NCBI RefSeq assembly: GCF_002775205.1
Contig: NC_036453.1
Coordinates: 17,793,594-17,857,593 of the forward strand
Direction of reading: 5' to 3'
Source: Xiphophorus maculatus
Taxonomy: Eukaryota; Chordata; Actinopteri; Cyprinodontiformes; Poeciliidae
Length of the DNA stretch: 64,000 nt
The translations under genes and the position numbers were made by a program. This document shows, one piece after another, positions 53,101 to 62,451 of this stretch (positions are counted from its first letter, which is position 1; every line of letters begins with the position of its first letter). The notes under the pieces are model-generated. The model was not told the origin of the DNA. It made no database searches and saw only the letters and a list, made by a program, of their open reading frames with translations.

Positions 53101-55871
53101 CATGAGATGGAAACTAAGTTGACTCGTACTTGTCTGCTTAAGTTTAGCAACTCATCTTGTTTAAAAAATAAATAGCCCTAAAAATGCTCAACACGTGTCT
53201 CGAATAACAAATTGCACTCTACTGGATCTAAATATGGTGGCTCAGGTGATTCTTCACAGAAAAGGACTTGTTCTCAAGAACAATGCAGCCATTTAGTTTG
53301 ACCGCACTGACGGACGTAACCTGAAGAGGTGAAGAGTCTCGCCCTTCTTTGTCAGGTTTTAAAATCAATGAGCCATCAGACTGATTTCCCTAAGTATTTC
53401 CTACCTTTCACACCGTAGTTCAGGGGGTTTTGTCTTTGCAGTGTGGCTTGAGATGACACTAGCTGTGTAAAAAGCAGGTGGTAATATTGTGGAAATAATA
53501 AAAGTGGCGATAAAAAATGTAAACTTCTTTGTGGCCTTTTTTTAGATATGGCTGGAACTGCATGTCAAAGCAATCTTAAAAGTCATTTGAAATAAGGGTC
53601 TTCCTTTTACAGAAAGAAGGGTGATATTTTAATCGCTAAGCTGCACACTGTAATTGCATTTAATCATATTTTTGAATTAATTCCTTAACATCAACAATTG
53701 GAAGTTATTATAATAACAATAAACAGCAAGCCAAATTCTACTAAAGAGAACAGATCTGTGCTGAAAAAGTAGACTTTTATTTCACCCCAGTGTCAATAAT
53801 TACATTTCTACAACTGTAAAGCTCTTATTTAGACACTGATAATTAAACCCCAAAACTTAATTTTCAAAGGATTTGACAACATTTGGACCAGATGAAGGAA
53901 AATGCTGCTGAAATGTCTATTAATATTTTCAGATCAGATTATCTAAAGGTTGGTCTCCAATTTTATTTTTATTTTCTCAGAATAAAATACTTGTGCTAAC
54001 AACAAAAGGAGTTCTGAATATGAGAATTAATGTTAGGGGAATACGTCAAGATTTTAGATGAAGCACTGAGGATAAAAGTATAAAACTGCAGTCTGAGGAT
54101 GATGACATCTGTATTTTTGATTATCAACTATTGCTGATAATGTTTTTAACAGAATCATGGTCAGTAAAAATAAACGCCAATAAATATAAGGTTGATACAT
54201 TAGCACAAACCACCTAATCTGATGTAAATTTAGACCTTTCTCAAAGAGGCTTTGGAGTTCTTGAGCCTCTGGGGTTTTAGACGCTATGCTGTTTAGTTTT
54301 TATGGTAATTCAGCCTTTCTCTGTTAACCTGTAACCAGAATGGGACTGAAATGTTGCATCTTAAGTGAAGAAAGAATCTGGACCCTCCAGTTGTTAACTC
54401 ATTACAACCTAAGGGTTTGCTTTACAGTGTCTTTGAAAACCTGTACTGATTTCTCAAGCTTTGAAGAAGTAGTAAGATCATTCTAAAAGAAAAAGAGGAA
54501 GCTAAATTTTACGATGTTTTAAAAACGTGCACAGTGTCTTGCTGTGTGGAAAGTATTCACACCCTCTAAACTCTAATTGTTTTTCAGATCATATTCACAA
54601 GCTTCAGTTTATTTTCTTTAATGTGATACACCAACAGACAGTGGCACACAAATGTAAAACCACATGCATGTAATACAATGTAATACATGGTTTAGAGAAT
54701 AAAACATTTAAGTTTAACATTCATATACGCAACCCCCATAAATCAAAGATTTGCAGAAACATCTTTTGTAGAAAGACAGCTATACATGTCTTGTAGGGGT
54801 CAACCAATTGCAGTTTTTGCCAACTATCGATCTTTAAAAAGCCTGACCTGCCGATTCTGATTTTGGCCAATACCAATTTTTTTTTTTTTTTTACCCCTCC
54901 AGGGGTCTTTTTGTGGGTTCTAGTGTCCCTTATACGGTTGACAGGAAACTGGGAAGGAGAGGGGGGAAGACATGCGGCAAATATCGTGGGGTCCGGGAGT
55001 CGAACCCCCGACGGCCGCGTCGAGGACTCAAGGCCTCCAAATACAGGTCGCGCTAACCACTACGCCACCACGGCACGCCCCAATACCAATTTTTTAAACT
55101 TGATCTTACTGTTTTCTTTCTGTCTGTCATTGCATGCCTTTTCCTAAGCATCTACCTTATTAAGAGAGTAACTATTTTTAAAGTCATGTGCACAAATGTT
55201 TGCAACATACCGACAGTAAATAAAAGTCCTGACATTTTTTTTGTGCCTTTCCTTTCTTTTCCCTTCTTTTTTCGTCTCTTTTCTACAGCCCAAGATAATT
55301 AGTGGCCCCCATTTTGCCACCCTTTACAAAACCTTCTGGAAACGTCCCTGGTACTGGATGACTTTCTTTCAATTAATGCATGCAGTTATACTCCATCAAC
55401 CACTAAATCATCTCTAATGTGCAATCAATAACAATATGTGTTTTTAAACAGTAGGTTATCCATAGCAAATGTACAGTAAAATTCCGTTTAAAGTAATGGT
55501 ACTTTTACCATACAGATATTATATAATAGATATTACATAGTAACTACCCGCACCAATGTATGGTAAATAAAGATATATAGAAATATCTATCCTCTGAGAG
55601 TTTAAGTAGGTAAACTAAATGGGATTGAACTGATGGCCTCGGGCTTTTTTATCACACATTGCGCCGAAATCAGGTTAAATACTCTTACAAAATATTAATC
55701 AGTCGTTGTTTACTTACTTCTGAGGGCGGATATGAGCATGTTTCCATCTTTTATCAGGTCTTTTATAAACCTGTTGGTTCTCTCCAGCTCGATTTCATGG
55801 CACTGCAGCCGCTCTCTGAACTCCGGACTATCCAGCAAAGAATCACTGAACTCCAACGTCGGGAGACCCAT
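38174..55871 (-). CDS. arhgap42: Arhgap42 (GRAF3), BAR-PH-RhoGAP-SH3 protein (24 coding exons)
   Basis: Exons (minus strand): 55718-55871, 52600-52695, 52444-52505, 48788-48859, 47249-47350, 47039-47149, 46346-46450, 45082-45211, 44835-44935, 43876-43985, 43671-43749, 43526-43565, 43374-43436, 43207-43281, 43024-43108, 42874-42932, 42087-42192, 41720-41879, 41493-41643, 39750-40403, 39493-39649, 39197-39268, 39017-39096, 38174-38262. They join into 970 codons without a break (human is 874 aa). BAR domain to about 250 ([29 protein letters not shown]); PH about 265-370; RhoGAP about 374-570 with the catalytic arginine in [14 protein letters not shown] (about 417) and [11 protein letters not shown]; a long Ser/Pro linker; SH3 about 915-970 ([18 protein letters not shown], then [18 protein letters not shown]). 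The family turns off RhoA at membranes; in mammals it acts in vascular smooth muscle. The start MGLPTLEF is chosen by homology; an in-frame ATG lies at 55895. Confidence 0.93.
42360..42800 (-). mobile_element. Tc1-like relic in arhgap42 intron 16
   Basis: ATTTTGTGCAACAGATAAAC, TTTGACTGGGCCACTCGAAC and GGATCTCTGCAGCTTCTCCG are family text of the Tc1/mariner-like repeat. The last phrase recurs at 59034-59055 (GGATCTCTGCAGCTCCTCCA). In this orientation TGGGCCACTC is the complement of the transposase segment. Ends are approximate. Confidence 0.5.
44449..44679. mobile_element. hAT-like miniature element, about 230 bp
   Basis: The left end CAGTGCTTATCAATTCCAGT is an inverted copy, with mismatches, of the right end ACTGAAATTGAGAAACACTG. 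TGAGTTAG occurs at 44441-44448 and again at 44678-44685, overlapping the last two bases of the right end, so it may be the target duplication. There is no coding frame. It lies in arhgap42 intron 9. Confidence 0.7.
49790..50620 (+). mobile_element. decayed hAT-like transposon with BED-finger remnant
   Basis: The plus-strand frame 49861-50121 includes [20 protein letters not shown], resembling a BED zinc finger (spaced C..C) as found at the start of hAT transposases, but it stops soon after. The flanking text GATACCAGCGTCAGGTTCTT and GTACTTGGAATTGGCAAGTA, followed by GTACTTGTATTTGCATTCGG, looks like terminal parts of fish hAT elements. It is in arhgap42 intron 3. Confidence 0.45.
51139..51183. 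repeat. (CA)n microsatellite
   Basis: CA-rich run with short CCCACC interruptions in arhgap42 intron 3. Confidence 0.85.
52200..52270 (+). mobile_element. L2-like LINE 3' tail fragment
   Basis: GCAAAGCACTTTGAACTGCT followed by TTGTTGCTGAAATGTGCAAT and ACACATAAA is the plus-strand version of the conserved tail seen at 13132-13190 on the other strand. Only the extreme 3' end is present. Confidence 0.6.
54540..54770. mobile_element. Tc1-like relic end in arhgap42 intron 1
   Basis: GTGGAAAGTATTCACACCCT, TTTAATGTGATACACCAACA and GTGGCACACAAATGTAAAAC follow the terminal text of the same Tc1/mariner-like family, here without a coding part. Confidence 0.5.
54883..55079 (-). mobile_element. tRNA-derived SINE with poly-A tail and target duplication
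   Basis: Read on the minus strand, it starts with a tRNA-like head (box A-like TGGCGTAGTGGTTAGCGCG, box B GGTTCGACTCC) and then a body with CAGTTTCCTGTCAACC. It ends in a poly-A tail (the T run at 54877-54892 on the plus strand). The 16-bp string CCAATACCAATTTTTT is found on both sides (54867-54882 and 55080-55095), a typical LINE-mediated target duplication. It is inserted in arhgap42 intron 1. Confidence 0.88.
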
Positions 55872-56420
55872 CGGTAACTCAGCACAGGCGGCCAATAATT
55901 ACAGAACTGCAACAAGACGTCTCAGTAATCCGAACCAGAGGGAGAAAAACCTTTTCACATAACGAGCTGTTTTATTACGCACGAAAAGTCTTGGTCTAAT
56001 GTTTCTCCCAGCTCCTTCTTTTCATGCCTTTCTCCCCCCCCCCTCCTCTCGCGTGAACTTCCGGACACTGATACACAGCAGAGCCTGTGACAGAGAGGGT
56101 TTGGCTAGCGAGCCTAAGCCGAGCTGTTTCTTCCACTTTGTAAACGCGCTGCTCTGAAATACACTTTCGCTTTGAATTAATAAGTTATAAAAAATGAAAC
56201 AGAAAGGACTTACGAGTCGGAGAACCGAGAAATGCTTTTCTTAGGACGCATAAAAACTGCAGAGGACCACTTGGAAGCTAACGTCTTTTTTTTTTTTTTC
56301 ACCTACGGCTCCAATGGAAGGGCTGTTACTATGGGAACGGGAGACTCCTGCTGGCGTGGACAGAAATCAGGAGAAAAGTTTGCCAAGAAAAACCCGAGTA
56401 GTCTTGTGTGTAATCTGTAG
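55872..56420 (-). promoter_or_regulatory. arhgap42 5' UTR and probable promoter region
   Basis: Sequence upstream of the arhgap42 start codon, with a C-rich run at 56034-56048 and moderate CpG content around 56050-56160. A core promoter cannot be defined by eye; the call rests on position. Confidence 0.35.
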
Positions 56421-58620
56421 GCAGAGATTGAGAAGGGTAGCTTTTCTGAAGCCTCCTGCGCCTTCTTGTTAGTATAAACTACTTTTCTGAGATATTGAGC
56501 AAAGGTTTTTGTTTTTTAAATGCATATTAAACACTTTAATTAATTTTTTGAAAAGAATAAACACGTCAGAGGTTGTTGGTTCAGACCACTAAAATACACA
56601 ATTGTTCGTTTTGGAAGTGGTGTTAGAAGGAGGGTTAAAACTAGTGTTGGAAGTGAAATGCATGTTATTTTTTGTAAAATGTTCTGCGATACAAATAGTT
56701 ACAATCCTGTTCTCAAAAGATGATGGTGGCCATGATGGTGCTTTTTGGGCTCCTTAATTGCTGCAGATGCATTTTTATATGTAATAGTATTGGGATATTG
56801 TGTTGCAGGTCTGTGACAATCCTGTGACGTTTTGCTTTGGATAATTGATGGTAAACATATTTGTTTATGTTTACATCCAGTTTCCAATTCCATGTGACCC
56901 CTAAGGATAATATTAAGTAGCTAGACAATTCAATGTTTTTTATTTTAGAATTCAATTACAGTTATTAGAGTTTCTTAAAAGAAGATACAAGTCTTACAAG
57001 TTTAAGTCCTTGAAAAATGCCAAGAGAGTTCATGCATTCATTTGGCAGTGTTTTTGTGGTTTTCCCAGGGATAAGGCCATCTGATGAATAGATTGGGCTA
57101 TAATGTGAAAGAAACACTGCTGTGGGATTTTTGCCAGGAGAACACAGAAAGGCACACAGGATTACTGAACTCTGGCCAGACATCCTGTGGTAACCTCCGA
57201 ACAGACTCACAGAATCACATTCGGTTGTTTCAGTGTGTGTAATGAAACACTGCAGTCCTCAAATTCACTTTCAACATCACACTTGCTGCTGGACAACTGA
57301 GTCATCCTGAGTCATTCCACATTTCAGCATTGCACATTGTCTGAGATGGCTATTTTCTTTTTTTCTGCTTAATCAGTCTTTAATAAAGCTGAAAAAAATA
57401 TTTATACAGGCCCTTCCGTCCCCTTGAAACCTAACAAATCCTGTTAGGTTTCAGTATTCTCTTGGTGATCCTGCTGTTTTATTGTTGCGTTACTAGGATG
57501 TGCGGTGGAAAAGACTGGAACACCATGACTACTCGAGTCAACAGGCCTAAAAGTAGTTTTGACGCAGACAGCTTAGGAAGAGACATTAAAGACAAGAGTT
57601 TTTCCATATTTATAAGCTGTATACTCAAAAGTATTTTGTGCAGCAGCATTTGTTCGAATTCATGGGAAATTGTGATCTTTTTCTATATTTGCTGAAAGGT
57701 AATACATAAAACTAAGGCAAAGGTTTTGAAGTACCAGGCACAGAAGAATTAAAGCTTTTGCTAATGTTTTTGATTCGAGACCCTTCAGACAAAGTGTTCT
57801 TTGAAAATGCCCACATACGAGACCCCCCACTACCATGAATTATTTCTGCGCAGTCGACCCTACAAAGGAGAGCCTCCAACCGTAACGGTTAAAACGTCAT
57901 GTATTTGGGGCAATGCAACAGATGAAGTTAGCGCTCTTTTTCAATCAATCAGTCTGGACTTTAACAGACTGTTTTATTACATCTTTGGTAATTAAAATAA
58001 TCTATTTAAAACAGGTTACCCACATTATCAGGCAAAACTCTTAATGCCACTTAGCTTTTCCTCATAGTGGGAGCGTCAAGAAAGGAAGAAACAAAGAAGC
58101 AAACAAACAAACAAAAAGAAAATACACTGAAATGATGGTGGTGATTGTAGCAGAAAATGCAAAGAAGTTAAGAAAATGAAGCACTTTTTCAACAAACTGT
58201 TGAGTAACAAGTGTCATTTATAACTAAAATGTTTCTAATCACACATAACTAAGCATCTGATGAATAAAGCAAAAGACAACTAAAAAAAGTTTTACATTTG
58301 CTTTATATAATCAGGATCTTAGTAAAAACAAAAAAGGGTCTTACTGCTGTTTTCCCAGGCTTTTTCATGTAACCAAGCACAGCTTCCAAGATGGAGACCA
58401 CATCCAAAGGTGCTATGTATATTTTAAAATAAATTATGAGTTTATAGGTCTTAGCGGAGACATTTGTACTTTGTTCTTTATAGACCTCTTAGTGCGAGGG
58501 TTGTGGGTAATTGTTTATAAGACTATTATCTCCATGTAGTGAAATACAAACAATGCAACAAATGAACATGTCTGAAAAAACAACAACAAAGTATTCGAAA
58601 TGAAATCCACTTAATCAAAT
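56421..58620. other. intergenic, no gene seen
   Basis: AT-rich region between the 5' end of arhgap42 and snrnp35. Open frames are short, lack homology that I recognise and show no splice-linked structure. The conserved human-type gene order ends somewhere in this gap. Confidence 0.5.
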
Positions 58621-59110
58621 CTGAGCTCTTGAACATACCTTGATTCAAACCTTTCAGTTGTTGCTATGCATGTTTAGGGTCAATATCCTGCTGAACATTG
58701 AACATCTGCTCCTGTCTGAAGTCTATATTGACCCTAAACAGGCTTTTTTTTCTCCAAGGTTGCTCTATAATTAGGTCCCTTCATCTTTCTATCAAAACTT
58801 ATCAGATTCCCAGTCCCCGATAAGAAAACTATCCCCACAGCACAATGCTGCCACTACGCTGTTCTACAGTGGGGATGGTGTATAATTTTATTTTTCAACC
58901 ACATTAGCATTTTGCATGTAGTCCCATTTTAGTTTCTTCTGACCAAACTCCCATCTTCATGCTCAACTGTGTCTCCTGTGGCTAATTTGAGGAGAGCAAG
59001 GTCAATAATGGCTGGATTCTCTATTTGAGTTGTGGATCTCTGCAGCTCCTCCAGAGTTAATATGAAACTTTTAACTTCTTCTGTGGTTAATGCTCCCGCA
59101 TCTTAGTTTG
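58621..59110. mobile_element. Tc1-like relic with 16-bp inverted repeat
   Basis: TGTTTAGGGTCAATAT at 58671-58686 is the exact reverse complement of ATATTGACCCTAAACA at 58725-58740. It is followed by CACAATGCTGCCACTACG, GGGATGGTGT and GGATCTCTGCAGCTCCTCCA, all family text shared with 7.8 kb and 42.7 kb. No frame survives. Confidence 0.55.
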
Positions 59111-59814
59111 TATTTGTATGTTAATACATATAAAATATGTTAATGCGTGTGGCTGCATCGCAACAATGTCAAACAAAAAATTCATGTGTAAATTAAAACT
59201 TGCTGAGGTTACTGTTACTGGTAAATACAAGTTTTCATTTTATGTATAAACATGAAGTTTTCATTTGCAAAACTTCATGTGTAAAACTTCCAGACAACCT
59301 GACTGCTAACCTCGACATCAACTCTGTTTTCAGGAGACACCGGGTTTGACATCTCTTCAGTCTCCTGCAGCTTTGTCATTAAGCACAGCTCGTCTGTCTG
59401 TGTTCTGACTTTGCAGGACTGAATTCAACACTGTGCAAAAAGAGGCATACCCAAGCTGACATGAAGCTCAGAGAAGCTGACAAGCAGAAACTGGCTTCAT
59501 CCAGACAACAAGGCCTCTGAGTTCTAACCTGCACAAGTTTAGTCATGTTGGAAATAAAATATTCTGCTATTTTAATCCTGAGGCAGTACAAAGGGAACAA
59601 CTACTGTAACATCTTTGACAAGTAGGCCAAATATTCTTACCACAGTCTTATTTGCCAATCATGTATAACAAAAAATAGATTTCTAAAAGAGGCCTATTTG
59701 CAAAACATCTCAAAACTTTGGTTTTCTTTTAATAATAACTTTGCACTTTAACCAATCATCAAGGTCATCAGATTGTAACAATACACTCCTGTACCAGATA
59801 AAACAGTCATTTCC

Positions 59815-59960
59815 CCCCCTATGTTGTTCACAGACCCTCTCCATACAATCTGACAGAACTTTAACTTCTAGATCTGCAAACCTGGCAGAGACATAATCAC
59901 AAAATGTCTGTAGCTGCGATTGCTCAGGGGGTGCTAAATACAAATAAAGAATTTTTTGTT
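59815..59960 (+). mobile_element. Tc1-like relic, C-terminal transposase/terminal part
   Basis: TTCACAGACCCTCTCCATAC, AATCTGACAGAACTT, GCAAACCTGGCAGAGACATA, CTGTAGCTGCGATTG and GGGGGTGCTAAATACAAATA in that order follow the end of the Tc1/mariner-like family (compare 31145-31210). This explains the long minus-strand open frame at 59710-60057 as an antisense artefact. Confidence 0.6.
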
Positions 59961-60400
59961 TCCTTGTTTTTGTTTTATTTGGATCTCTGGGAGGGGCTTT
60001 ATACTCTTGTGTCAAACAATTATGGTTTAAAGCATACTTTACAATCCTAGTAAGCAAAAATCAAAACCTGTGTGTCAACGTTAGCAAACTGGCAAATATA
60101 AGAACTGAAATAAACTGTGTCTCCTTGAAACAGGAATGGAGAAACAAATTGGTTCTGACTTGCAGAATTGAAAAAGAAACTTTAACTTCTTTGCATGTGG
60201 ACAACTTGGATGTAATGTACAAGGTGCAATTATACCCTAAATATAATTGGACTCCTATTGAGTTTGAAGAGCCCAATAAGTATTTTTAACAACAAAAAAA
60301 TGTTTTTAAAAAGGGAGAATGGAAATTATTGCACATCAGGTAAGGCAATCCGAAATCAGTTGAAATGTCTGTTCTTTACAGCCGAAAATGCCTATAAACA

Positions 60401-60421
60401 TCATCATCATCATCATCATCA
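60401..60421. repeat. (TCA)7 microsatellite forming the snrnp35 stop codon
   Basis: Seven TCA units, which read TGA TGA TGA... in the snrnp35 frame on the minus strand. The first unit (60419-60421) is the stop codon. Confidence 0.95.
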
Positions 60422-61087
60422 TCTCCAGTCTCTGTGTCTGCGATCACCCCTGTCTCTCTCCCGGTAATCTCTCCTGTCTCTGCTGCCCCAGTCGCTCTCT
60501 CCGTACCGGCGTCTGTCCCCTCTGACTCTCGGTTCTCCTCGGTCTCTATCCCCCGGTCCTCGCTCCTGCGTGGCCCCGGGACCGAGGTTTATCGGTTTGC
60601 GGAAGGGTCTGTCCCTGCCGCCGAAACGCAGCTGTCCGGACTCCTTTTTGCCGCCCAACCCGCCCCCGAGACGCCGCGGCACCCATCCTCTGAGGGTCCT
60701 CTCCTGCTCGAAGTCCACGAACACTTCGTGCTGGTCCACCACCAGCTTGTCGGCGTCCCGGCGGGCCCGACTCACGGACCGCTCCTCCTTGTACTCTATG
60801 AAGGCGTATCCTTTGGAGAAACCCGTAACAATGTCCCGAACAAGTCGGAGCCGGCGTATGTCTCCATATTTTGAGAACACTGTCTGCAGCTTGTCTTCAG
60901 TTGTCTGGGGGTTCAAGCGGGCCACAAACAATGTGAGCAGCGGGTCGCCAACGACGCCCTTGTTGGGCTTGTAGCGGGCAGACATGGCCCTCCATACCGC
61001 CCGGTCATGGGGCTCCAGGTCTGTCCCGTCGATGCTGCCAGCTTTCAGGGGGTTGTAGTCTTTCGCTATCGGACACCAGTCAGACAT
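60419..61087 (-). CDS. snrnp35: U11/U12 snRNP 35 kDa protein
   Basis: Single uninterrupted coding exon of 222 aa (human SNRNP35 is 246 aa). Residues 5-50 carry the family-specific PIAKDYNPLKAGSIDGTD and HDRAVWRAM. An RNA-recognition motif spans about 51-128, with RNP2 LFVARL (53-58) and RNP1 KGYAFIEY (92-99). It is followed by the conserved RRLGGGLGGKKESGQLRF and GRDRPFRKPINL, and a C-terminal tail of Arg-Asp/Arg-Glu repeats (about 175-222) that is shorter than the human one. The protein is part of the U11/U12 di-snRNP, which recognises 5' splice sites and branch points of minor (U12-type) introns; it resembles U1-70K. The start MSDW matches the family start (MNDW). Bud13 lies upstream on the same strand. 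Confidence 0.96.
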   Translation of the reverse strand: MSDWCPIAKDYNPLKAGSIDGTDLEPHDRAVWRAMSARYKPNKGVVGDPLLTLFVARLNPQTTEDKLQTVFSKYGDIRRLRLVRDIVTGFSKGYAFIEYKEERSVSRARRDADKLVVDQHEVFVDFEQERTLRGWVPRRLGGGLGGKKESGQLRFGGRDRPFRKPINLGPGATQERGPGDRDRGEPRVRGDRRRYGESDWGSRDRRDYRERDRGDRRHRDWR

Positions 61088-62451
61088 TTTAGCTGTAGTG
61101 GTTTATCAGACTTCAAATGAGTCAGTGGCAGCTACTCTGACTTGATATAACTTTTCAACACGGACATTTACCGTTAAAAATCGTCACACTACATGTTCAT
61201 TACAGCGTTTAAGTGTCGGAGCGCTTCAGCAAAAATAATCCGTGAGGAAACGAGTTCTTCTACGTCGCATTTTATTGGTTCCTACTTGAGGACGTCTCCT
61301 CTTCTCCAGGCTTTCTAATGAGACGCGCAATAACAGGATGGATAATTATTGCACAATTAATTATTATCGTGAATAACAATAAACAGGAGAGGAATTTTTA
61401 TTTACTGCACCAGTAATAAACTAATTATGTTTACAAATATCCACCCAAACTGCTAGTTTCTTTGGGATTGTTACCATTGCTGCTTGAAGTGTTTTTTAAA
61501 GTTTGTTTCACAAAATTATAATTAAATCATTTTAATATACGGCATTACACATTTTCCAGGCACACTGTGCTAAAAATGGCACCTTCAAGTAACTGTTACC
61601 TTCAGTTACAAAAATGTACATGTCACATATAACAAAAGACATTTGACTTGTTGAAATTCAGCCTGTCTCTAAAAAGTTCCTACACTTACACCCCACCTTC
61701 AGCACATCATCAAAACATGGCCTTTACATTATGCACTTAGTTTTTAAATATTTCCCTTACCACAATAAATTACATAATTACAAATTCTTTTGTACATATT
61801 GCCTAAATCGGACATCCCAAAATGTTCCACTTTTTGTTATGGCACCTGCAGAATATTTTTTCTATTTTAGTAAAATTAAACTCAGTGAGTTGTAGTTAAT
61901 ACATAATTAAAGAACATGATGGGGAGTTCAGTTGCTTTTTATCATAGGGACAGTTAGACTTGAAAATATTTATTCCCAGAATAAATAAAAACATTTAAAG
62001 ACTTTGATCTTCAACTTTCTTTGATTATTTGAAACATGCGACACACAAACCAAATACCTTTTCACAGTTCTGCAAATACCTCGTCTTACTGCTGCAGCAC
62101 TTGAAGTGCATTCCACCACTTTAACATGGCTTGGTTTCAGTATAACTGCATGAATTAACAAACAATTAACTTTGAACTTAGGGATGAAAACACACTACAC
62201 AAAGCTTTATAAAAAGATTATTTAATGAGAACAGTGAAAACTAATTTTCTTTACTTTGGCTCATAACAAAATCATTCAAATGATTCTACTTTACTAGTAT
62301 TTACATTATGCTGCCTTTGATACAGCAATGAACTGGATCACAGAGCAAAAACCTTTTCAGCCCTTTAGAAAATATTTGTCCACGTTGCATTTGTTTCACC
62401 AAAGTTTTTCTGTTTCACCAGAACTAGGGGATGTCTGATGCTGAATTAAAT
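61088..62451. other. snrnp35 upstream / bud13 3' flank, no gene seen
   Basis: AT-rich 1.36 kb between snrnp35 and the bud13 stop codon. It should hold the snrnp35 promoter, any 5' UTR exon and the bud13 3' UTR, but none can be delimited. There is a short GC-richer stretch close to the snrnp35 start. Confidence 0.45.

Noticed and set aside
54960-55079. tRNA gene
   Set aside because: Box A and box B are present but the sequence continues into a SINE body with poly-A tail and target duplication, and the acceptor stem does not close well. It is a SINE head.
59710-60276. Minus-strand open frames of 115 and 71 codons, at first taken as a possible orphan gene or 3' exon (acceptor-like TTACTAG at about 60050)
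   Set aside because: The plus strand of 59815-59960 reads as the end of the Tc1/mariner-like family found elsewhere in the window, so the frame is antisense to a transposon relic. A TGA stop separates the two parts and no partner exons are seen.
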